8,559 nt of DNA from Patescibacteria group bacterium (GTDB taxonomy: Bacteria > Patescibacteriota > Microgenomatia > Levybacterales > UBA12049): NCBI GenBank assembly GCA_030917445.1, contig JAUPUR010000072.1:1-8559 (forward strand), written 5' to 3'. Positions 1 through 3,733 of this stretch are shown here, piece after piece (position 1 is the stretch's first letter; each line of letters opens with the position of its first letter). Position numbers and translations under genes: made by a program. The notes under the pieces are model-generated. The model was given only the letters and a program-made list of their open reading frames with translations, did no database searches and was not told the origin of the DNA.

Positions 1-27
1 CTTTCGCCGGGGGAACTCCCAAGACAA
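1..27 (-). repeat. Array repeat A (partial, cut by window start)
   Basis: This is the loop and one arm of the common G+C hairpin, then TCCC and AAGACAA (on the minus strand TTGTCTTGGGAG, then the stem). It directly follows the TAG stop of the 29-364 gene. The other arm lies outside the window. Confidence 0.85.
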
Positions 28-28
28 A

Positions 29-364
29 CTAGAGAACGAGAGCTTCGTACACGTATGTACGAACTGCTCTTGAAAGAGACCACGGAAGCTGCCTACGCAG
101 CACGCGGTGGAACCACCGCATCCGATAATCTCTTTTGAATGGGTACGGGTAATCCTCGTCATCAAACCTCATCTCTGCGGTGATGTACTCACCGTTTCCA
201 TGAGACGTGATTCGGACGAGGAGATCAATGTCCATCTCCTCTGATGTGCCAGAAAGTTCAGCCCACCCATCTGGGCGCTCTTCCCAGTGAGAGACCGCAA
301 AGTCTCTCTCTGATAGATCTTCGGAAACTAAATCCCGAAGGGCTAGCGTTCTTTCATCGATCAT
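29..364 (-). CDS. Hypothetical protein, 111 aa, same family as the 2082-2423 gene
   Basis: I do not recognise this protein. The start is taken at ATG 364 because GGGGG sits 5 nt upstream; the frame is open to 400, but that stretch is a leader hairpin next to repeat B. The N-terminal part reads ALRDLVSEDLSERDFAVS and the C-terminal part YRMRWFHR...QLPWSLSRAVRTYVYEAL. Both align with the gene at 2082-2423 (AVRDFMTKDLEKRGYTVS and FRFRWYHFGRLPLSVRS), so the two are diverged paralogues sharing an RxRW(F/Y)H core. The protein is acidic in the middle, with no signal peptide or membrane segment. The TAG stop directly abuts the TTGTCTTGG box of repeat A. A perfect 6-bp hairpin (352-368) covers the start codon and could limit initiation. 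The coding sequence also holds hairpins at 44-63, 104-119, 289-308 and 319-340. Confidence 0.75.
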   Translation of the reverse strand: MIDERTLALRDLVSEDLSERDFAVSHWEERPDGWAELSGTSEEMDIDLLVRITSHGNGEYITAEMRFDDEDYPYPFKRDYRMRWFHRVLRRQLPWSLSRAVRTYVYEALVL

Positions 365-400
365 GAAATCCCCCAAAAATACTAATGACCAAATGGTCAT
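365..400 (-). promoter_or_regulatory. Leader hairpin of the 29-364 gene
   Basis: ATGACCA-AA-TGGTCAT (385-400) is a perfect 7-bp inverted repeat touching the end of repeat B, followed by the GGGGG ribosome binding site and the ATG. The paralogous gene has a hairpin of different sequence at the same place (2443-2459). Confidence 0.5.
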
Positions 401-497
401 AGGTTCCCTATCTCAGGAACGAAAAAAGTCTTTCTCTTTTCACTCATGAGATAGTAGGTTGTTCCCCCGGCTTTCGCCGGGGGAACAACCAAGACAA
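401..497 (-). repeat. Array repeat B (long form)
   Basis: Positions 401-486 match 2459-2544 (repeat D) with a single substitution at 445/2503. In minus-strand order it contains the TTGTCTTGG box, a G+C hairpin of 15 bp here (GGTTGTTCCCCCGGC at 457-471 with its complement at 476-490, GAAA loop), then CTATCTCA, a purine run, CTTTTTTCG, and GTTCC-TGAGATAG-GGAAC. The loop of that last hairpin is complementary to the upstream CTATCTCA. The G+C stem is not followed by a U-run on either strand, so it is not a standard terminator. It sits between the 510-1205 and 29-364 genes. Confidence 0.9.
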
Positions 498-509
498 ATG
501 CAGTTATCG

Positions 510-1205
510 TTACTGCGACCGGGCCTTGTACTGCTCATATCTTTCCTGGATCTCCCAGGATTGAAGAAAAAGCAGCTCCTCGCCAGTCCAAACGAGGAAA
601 TTATCGCTATTGTATTGAGGTTCTCCGTGAACCCCAGATTGAAGGTGAAGAACTTCCCCCGGACACATACGCCGAAGATGCGTGCTGTATCCAGCTGTGC
701 GATACCCCCACTTCTCTGTACGAGACGGAGGAGTATAGCAAGACATGACGGTTTGAATTCCGCCGGTATCTTGATACTCGTTCCATTCCTGCGCCATCCC
801 TTGATCAGGATGGATGTTTGCAGGTGAGAAAAGATCCGAATTAAACTTCGCCGGATACTTCACACCACACAACACACAGTTGTAGTCCGTTCCCACTTTC
901 CCCTGATTGGGGCAAGGAACCTCCTCGAATTGATTCAGTGTCCACTCCCGATACCATGGATCGTCCTGGGGCTCAACGGTGAGCACGAGGGCGATCGGAT
1001 CGGTCGAATCACGTTCTGCCACCAAAAGGGTCGTCCCCTTCTGAGTAACGTACAGGTCGGCCGCGTCGAGAACATCTGGCGGGATTGGGAAATCCCGCTT
1101 GCCAAGGGCAATCTTCCGATTGCCAACAAGGATATGTGGGTAGGGTTGCAGGATCACTGCAATACCTGACGACACATTCTCTCCAGCGAGCGTCCACAGC
1201 TTCAT
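510..1205 (-). CDS. Hypothetical protein, 231 aa, with a cysteine cluster
   Basis: No family is recognised. The start is ATG 1205, with AAGG 7 nt upstream; the in-frame ATG at 1220 has GAGGAG only 2 nt away, which is too close. It is the longest ORF of the array. Residues 1-80 look beta-rich, with alternating hydrophobics such as IAVILQPYPHILVG. Cys98, Cys110 and Cys113 (C-x11-C-x2-C), plus Cys156 and Cys181, could bind a metal, but no known zinc-ribbon pattern is complete. The C-terminus is Trp/Glu-rich. There is no signal peptide or membrane span. It has its own likely promoter at 1249-1276. The TAA stop lies about 12 nt before the TTGTCTTGG box of repeat B. Perfect hairpins inside the coding region include 794-813 (nested in CCTGC/GCAGG 788-824), 1079-1098, 1107-1124 and 1146-1162. 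Confidence 0.72.
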   Translation of the reverse strand: MKLWTLAGENVSSGIAVILQPYPHILVGNRKIALGKRDFPIPPDVLDAADLYVTQKGTTLLVAERDSTDPIALVLTVEPQDDPWYREWTLNQFEEVPCPNQGKVGTDYNCVLCGVKYPAKFNSDLFSPANIHPDQGMAQEWNEYQDTGGIQTVMSCYTPPSRTEKWGYRTAGYSTHLRRMCPGEVLHLQSGVHGEPQYNSDNFLVWTGEELLFLQSWEIQERYEQYKARSQ

Positions 1206-1313
1206 TTTCGTACCTTTCATGTCTCCTCATGGATAGCAAACCCAAAGGGTTATACTTGCCATCACCATGATGACAAGTCGCTATTTCATTTTGAGAAGAG
1301 CTGCTTGACAGGC
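1206..1313 (-). promoter_or_regulatory. Probable promoter and leader of the 510-1205 gene
   Basis: On the minus strand, TTGTCA (1271-1276), a 16-nt spacer and TATAAC (1249-1254) form a reasonable sigma70-type promoter. The same stretch is an 11-bp hairpin (1254-1278) with one G-T pair that is allowed only on the minus strand. A second hairpin AACCC-AAA-GGGTT (1239-1251) follows. The overlap of promoter and hairpin leaves open which one is functional. Confidence 0.45.
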
Positions 1314-1399
1314 AGCGAGATAATTTAAAAGTAACCATCTCGCTAACTACCAAAATAAGGTTGTTCCCCCGGCTTTCGCCGGGGGAACTCCCAAGACAA
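1314..1399 (-). repeat. Array repeat C (short form with its own 8-bp stem)
   Basis: The core 1359-1399 matches the other copies (11-bp G+C stem, GAAA loop on the minus strand, then TCCCAAGACAA). The adjoining part does not match B or D in sequence but keeps the layout: an 8-bp inverted repeat AGCGAGAT (1314-1321) with ATCTCGCT (1337-1344), and a second hairpin GCTGC/GCAGC that overlaps one arm. Same structure with different sequence suggests the structure is selected. It separates the 1405-1929 and 510-1205 genes. Confidence 0.8.
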
Positions 1400-1404
1400 G
1401 TGAG

Positions 1405-1929
1405 CTAGTCCTTTCGAACCACCTCTTCGTAATTGATCATGCGGAACCTGCTATCGCGGGTTCCATCGAAGTAGCCAGTGCCCTGAGCCCTGACCACTCT
1501 TCCGGATGGGAAAGAGATCGTTCCCATCCCCTCGAAGACCTCCCGGAGGAAGTCATACATAGGGACCGAAACGTCCCGGATACCGCTGGCCATAGCCAGC
1601 AACATCCAGGGAAGAGTCGTATTCTCGCGATCCGGCGCGCCATCTTCCGCAGTGAGCGGAATGAGATCCTCGGGATTGTCCCGAGCGAGAATCTCGATAG
1701 CTCGCAAGAGGCGTTTCGCCCCGCCGTACCGGCGGTACGAAACATCGATCTTGTTCGGACTGGTACTCACCCAGCGGGCGAGCAGCTCCGGATGACGAGT
1801 GCCGATCGAGTTGATCAACGCGGCAGCGTCCGCGTCCGTCTTAATGACGAACGCTTCGTTAAGATGAACCGGCACATGTGCCGGTTCAATACTGCGTCCA
1901 CGAACGAGTGTTCCTCCAAAAACCTTCAT
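1405..1929 (-). CDS. Hypothetical protein, 174 aa
   Basis: No family is recognised. The start is ATG 1929, with GGGGG about 6 nt upstream. The frame is open to a GTG at 1962, but that codon lies inside a leader hairpin (1956-1974), so the shorter form is preferred. The protein appears alpha/beta and soluble: an N-terminal MKVFGGTLVRGRSIEP segment, a helical middle (DADAAALINSIGTRHPELLARW; AKRLLRAIEILARDN) and a C-terminal GYFDGTRDSRFRMINYEEV. No catalytic motif stands out. It follows the 2082-2423 gene with a 152-nt structured spacer and no repeat between them, so these two may share one unit. The TAG stop is 6 nt from repeat C. The coding region is unusually hairpin-rich: 1443-1464, 1504-1529, 1562-1577, 1585-1600, 1645-1661, 1669-1685, 1725-1739 and a 22-nt perfect palindrome at 1866-1887. 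Confidence 0.72.
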   Translation of the reverse strand: MKVFGGTLVRGRSIEPAHVPVHLNEAFVIKTDADAAALINSIGTRHPELLARWVSTSPNKIDVSYRRYGGAKRLLRAIEILARDNPEDLIPLTAEDGAPDRENTTLPWMLLAMASGIRDVSVPMYDFLREVFEGMGTISFPSGRVVRAQGTGYFDGTRDSRFRMINYEEVVRKD

Positions 1930-2081
1930 TTTTTCCCCCAATGGAACATGATCTACATCCACACATTGCGGATGGGTCTTTGACGAAGACCGAAAAACTT
2001 TATTTAAAGCTTATCGCTTCTCATCAAAAAGTCCTTGTCGGAGCGAGATTACTCCCGCTCCGACATGAGACCAAGCAAGTA
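1930..2081 (-). promoter_or_regulatory. Structured spacer between the 2082-2423 and 1405-1929 genes
   Basis: Sixteen nt after the TAA stop lies a perfect 10-bp hairpin (2036-2065, TGTCGGAGCG arm), then AGGACTTTTTG on the minus strand, which is only a loose terminator-like arrangement. Further on, GTTTTTCGG runs into two hairpins placed end to end: GGTCTT/AAGACC (1975-1991) and an 8-bp stem with one G-T pair (1956-1974). The TTTTTCG-then-hairpin order recurs in repeats B/D and in the leader at 3077-3102. Confidence 0.5.
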
Positions 2082-2423
2082 TTACGAGTAAAGTGTTTTT
2101 CGAATGAAATACAATATGTCGGAACGAACCGACAATGGCAATCTACCAAAATGGTACCACCGGAACCTGAATCCTTCCTCAGAGCCGAAAATAAATTCCC
2201 GGCTAGAAGAACGTGAGTAAAGATTGAGTCGAAATTGATTTTCGATCCCAACCTCAACCTTGATGTGTATGATGCACATACTCGACTGATCTTGGGTCAG
2301 CAGTAACTTGTGTCCACCAAATTTTCGGCGACCAACGCTTACTGTGTACCCTCTCTTTTCCAGGTCTTTTGTCATGAAATCGCGAACCGCGATTTCAACA
2401 TCGGTACTATTCTTGATAGTCAC
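2082..2423 (-). CDS. Hypothetical protein, 113 aa, same family as the 29-364 gene
   Basis: Unknown family, related to the 29-364 gene through a helical N-terminal segment (VEIAVRDFMTKDLEKRGYTVS) and a C-terminal RFRWYHFGRLPLSVRSDIL segment. The start is inferred as GTG 2423: GAGGGG lies 6 nt upstream, the paralogue begins at the same aligned position, and the distance to the repeat (36 nt) matches the paralogue's 37 nt. A TTG at 2459 is in frame but lies in the leader hairpin. The product is a small, basic, soluble protein. A 10-bp perfect hairpin with a 3-nt loop (2375-2397) sits in codons for EIAVRD, with others at 2117-2134, 2144-2156 and 2229-2245. The leader carries repeat D, which is nearly identical to repeat B in front of the paralogue. 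Confidence 0.72.
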   Translation of the reverse strand: MTIKNSTDVEIAVRDFMTKDLEKRGYTVSVGRRKFGGHKLLLTQDQSSMCIIHIKVEVGIENQFRLNLYSRSSSREFIFGSEEGFRFRWYHFGRLPLSVRSDILYFIRKTLYS

Positions 2424-2459
2424 AGTACACCCCTCGTACTTCTTGAACCAACGGTTCAA
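2424..2459 (-). promoter_or_regulatory. Leader hairpin of the 2082-2423 gene
   Basis: TTGAACC-AAC-GGTTCAA (2443-2459) is a perfect 7-bp inverted repeat abutting repeat D, followed by a GAGGGG ribosome binding site before the GTG start. It occupies the same position as the unrelated-sequence hairpin at 385-400. Confidence 0.5.
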
Positions 2460-2555
2460 GGTTCCCTATCTCAGGAACGAAAAAAGTCTTTCTCTTTTCA
2501 CTTATGAGATAGTAGGTTGTTCCCCCGGCTTTCGCCGGGGGAACTCCCAAGACAA
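2459..2555 (-). repeat. Array repeat D (long form)
   Basis: Near-identical to repeat B over 86 nt, but ending TCCCAAGACAA instead of AACCAAGACAA, so the G+C stem is 11 bp. It lies between the stop of the 2591-2956 gene and the leader hairpin of the 2082-2423 gene. Confidence 0.9.
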
Positions 2556-2590
2556 TTAGAATCACGTTAAGGTCTGACTCCATCAACCTT

Positions 2591-2956
2591 CTAGCACCCG
2601 TCGTGAAATCGTTTCGGATTCACGACGGAATCATCCTCAGTGCCAAACAAAGGCACCGGGTGTACTCCATTCGTCGAGTGCGTATGAAGCCATACGCGAG
2701 CAGGCTCAAGATTAGCGTAAGTCAGCTTCCTGACTAGTTCTCCCGCCCCCAGATAATCATTGGAGCGGTAGGGCAAAGACTCGAGCAACAGCGGATCGGT
2801 TTTTATATTCTCTACTTGCTCCTCAGTAAGGAGCAATGCAGCATAAATGTTGTTGGGCCTTGCGGCGTCCGATCCAAGCCACTCGATGGCATAGCTGCCA
2901 TCAGTTATTCCCATGCGGGCAGCTGCTACGACACGATTGATCGTGTACGATGACAT
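2591..2956 (-). CDS. Hypothetical protein, 121 aa, first gene of the array
   Basis: Unknown. The frame is open from 3205, but the part upstream of 2956 consists of back-to-back hairpins with UUCG and GNRA loops and reads as leader rather than protein. I therefore start at ATG 2956 (MSSYTINRVVAAARMG). The Shine-Dalgarno is weak (AGAAAG further upstream), so the start is uncertain. The protein has a helical stretch (LLLTEEQVENIKTDPLLLESL) and a His-containing segment (ARVWLHTHSTNGVHPV) that resembles no motif I can name with confidence. The stop lies 35 nt before the TTGTCTTGG box of repeat D. The coding region carries perfect hairpins at 2680-2697, 2720-2735, 2816-2836, 2885-2902 and 2931-2946, plus a 9-bp stem near the stop at 2598-2628. 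Confidence 0.62.
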   Translation of the reverse strand: MSSYTINRVVAAARMGITDGSYAIEWLGSDAARPNNIYAALLLTEEQVENIKTDPLLLESLPYRSNDYLGAGELVRKLTYANLEPARVWLHTHSTNGVHPVPLFGTEDDSVVNPKRFHDGC

Positions 2957-3354
2957 CTCGACTTTTCTTTCTAGGCGCAAAGCGCCAAAAAAACAAACGA
3001 CACACCATGTGTCGCCCATTGAACTTTTGAGGTTCAACCCGCCGAAGCGGATCTTCCCACCTCTCGGTAAGAAGAAGTCCTCTGACGAAGACCACGAAAA
3101 AAGCCTAACCTCAACTGAAGCTAGACTATCCTTCGTGCTCTCCGTCAAGAAAGCACACATGAGCAGAATTATATGTTGCTCCGCAGAGTCATATAGAACA
3201 CTCATCTTTGTTAACGTACCATCTTACAGGCTTGGTAGAAATCTGAAGGCGACGCCTTTGAAAAATGTGGGGCAGAATATCGTCCTTCAGGTTCCTACCT
3301 GTTTTGTACTTAATCGAAGCAAAGCTTCAATCAGCCTCAAAACAATGTAGGTAC
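2957..3354 (-). ncRNA. Highly structured 5' leader of the array
   Basis: About 400 nt without a convincing gene, made of successive hairpins read on the minus strand: 3313-3331, 3288-3301, 3246-3258, 3170-3195, 3135-3156, 3102-3127 followed by T6, 3077-3092, 3053-3074 (9 bp, GAGA loop), 3037-3052 (UUCG loop), 3019-3037, 2999-3013 and 2974-2986. Gaps are small from 3127 down. Several stems contain G-T pairs that work only on the minus strand, and the loops are classic RNA tetraloops, so a folded transcript is the likely product. It resembles no riboswitch family I can name. The hairpin plus T6 could act as an attenuator. Confidence 0.55.
3097..3127 (-). terminator. Terminator-like hairpin inside the array leader
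   Basis: On the minus strand an 11-bp stem (3117-3127 with 3102-3112, including G-U pairs, AGTT loop) runs directly into a T-run (complement of 3097-3102). It lies upstream of the first ORF of the array, so if active it would attenuate transcription of the array. Confidence 0.5.
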
Positions 3355-3365
3355 TTGTCTTGGTT
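3355..3365 (+). repeat. Inverted copy of the array end box
   Basis: TTGTCTTGGTT here is the exact reverse complement of AACCAAGACAA at the end of repeat B (487-497). The 9-nt core CCAAGACAA is shared by all four repeats. No G+C hairpin adjoins this copy. It marks the promoter-proximal edge of the array. On the minus-strand transcript this leader box is complementary to the box after each stop codon. Confidence 0.6.
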
Positions 3366-3441
3366 CTTGAGCCTTCGTAGTCATCCTTCCAAACGCAATG
3401 TTTGTGAGATAGCTATTCTAGCTTTCAGTACGTTGTAGCAT

Positions 3442-3512
3442 TAGCCAACGATAGATTCAGTTCCGCAATATCCGATTTGAGGCGGGCGCCGAACTGACTC
3501 TATCTGTGGCTA
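3442..3512. repeat. Large imperfect inverted repeat, 22-nt arms
   Basis: TAGCC-AAC-GATAGATTCAGTTC (3442-3463) faces GAACTGACTCTATC-TGT-GGCTA (3491-3512): a 14-nt pairing with one mismatch, a 3x3 internal loop and 5 further pairs, around a 27-nt G+C-rich centre. There is no T-run at either end, so it is not a simple terminator. It sits just outside the array in a region with no gene. It could be a recombination or replication site or part of the leader RNA; I cannot tell. Confidence 0.6.
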
Positions 3513-3542
3513 CTGTATCTGAGGAAATTGAGGCTAAGGCAC

Positions 3543-3610
3543 AAAAAAACCAGCCTGTGTGCGAAATGAGGTGCATAGTGGCTTACAGGTCCATATGCTT
3601 TCTGGCTGGT
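3543..3610 (-). terminator. Intrinsic terminator with long loop
   Basis: On the minus strand, ACCAGCC...GGCTGGT is followed by TTTTTTT (complement of 3543-3549). It could end both the RNA starting near 3663 and read-through from cysS. The large internal structure makes it look like a regulated terminator. Confidence 0.55.
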
Positions 3611-3663
3611 ATATAAATACTTCTTAAATTGTTAAAGATGCAAATCACTTTGAATGATTTACA
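3543..3663 (-). ncRNA. Putative small structured RNA or attenuated leader
   Basis: It starts just downstream of a consensus minus-strand promoter and ends in a hairpin plus seven T. Elements in order: AAATCA/TGATTT hairpin (3643-3661), then an outer stem ACCAGCC/GGCTGGT (3604-3610 with 3549-3555) enclosing GCATA-TGG/CCA-c-TATGC (3573-3598). The loop of the inner hairpin contains CCTGT, complementary to ACAGG that overlaps the closing outer arm (3554-3558 in plus coordinates), which allows a pseudoknot or a switch. It carries no plausible protein. It may be an independent RNA or a regulated leader for the array. No known riboswitch consensus is recognised. Confidence 0.5.
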
Positions 3664-3669
3664 AAACCA

Positions 3670-3698
3670 AATATATCACACTATGGGACATTTGTCAA
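3670..3698 (-). promoter_or_regulatory. Consensus sigma70-type promoter facing the array
   Basis: On the minus strand, TTGACA (3693-3698), exactly 17 nt, then TATATT (3670-3675). It lies about 40 nt after the cysS stop and points away from cysS, with the predicted transcript start near 3663. It is the best promoter match in the window. Confidence 0.75.
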
Positions 3699-3733
3699 GT
3701 ACCCTACTAGGCACGTAATGAGGCTAAATTCAA

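Larger units (their letters stand above)
1..3363 (-). other. Repeat-punctuated array of small unknown genes, packed with stem-loops
   Basis: Five small minus-strand ORFs are separated by copies of one hairpin repeat (A 1-27, B 401-497, C 1359-1399, D 2459-2555). An inverted copy of the repeat's end box at 3355-3365 closes the side nearest the promoter. Unlike the flanking housekeeping genes, the whole segment is dense in local inverted repeats inside and between ORFs. Perfect examples (stem, loop): 44-63 (8,4), 289-308 (7,6), 1079-1098 (8,4), 1107-1124 (7,4), 1504-1529 (9,8), 1669-1685 (7,3), 2036-2065 (10,10), 2375-2397 (10,3), 2680-2697 (7,4), 2816-2836 (7,7), 2885-2902 (7,4). The segment is also richer in G+C. 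The left end lies outside the window. The unit is seen directly; its function and mobility are unknown. Confidence 0.75.

Noticed and set aside
457..490. G+C hairpin as a Rho-independent terminator
   Set aside because: No U-run follows the stem on either strand in any copy.
401..497. Classical integron attC site
   Set aside because: The required GTTRRRY/RYYYAAC core boxes are not present at the hairpin ends, and no IntI gene is in the window.
459..827. Plus-strand ORFs in the array (for example 459-827, 1878-2216, 2913-3350)
   Set aside because: They are shadows of minus-strand genes or run through repeats and hairpins, with no ribosome binding sites or family features.
1..2555. CRISPR array, because the repeat hairpin resembles some type I repeats
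   Set aside because: The intervals are 0.4-1 kb and contain genes, copies vary in length, and no cas genes are seen.
2957..3205. N-terminal extension of the 2591-2956 gene up to 3205
   Set aside because: The stretch is a chain of hairpins with RNA tetraloops and a terminator-like element, so it is better read as leader; some doubt remains.
3320..3396. Short leader peptide starting GGATGACTACGAAGG on the minus strand
   Set aside because: Only about 15 codons, and the ribosome binding site would be directly against the ATG; no special codon run is seen.
3549..3610. tRNA or T-box element next to cysS
   Set aside because: There is no T-loop or acceptor pattern, and it lies downstream of cysS, not upstream.
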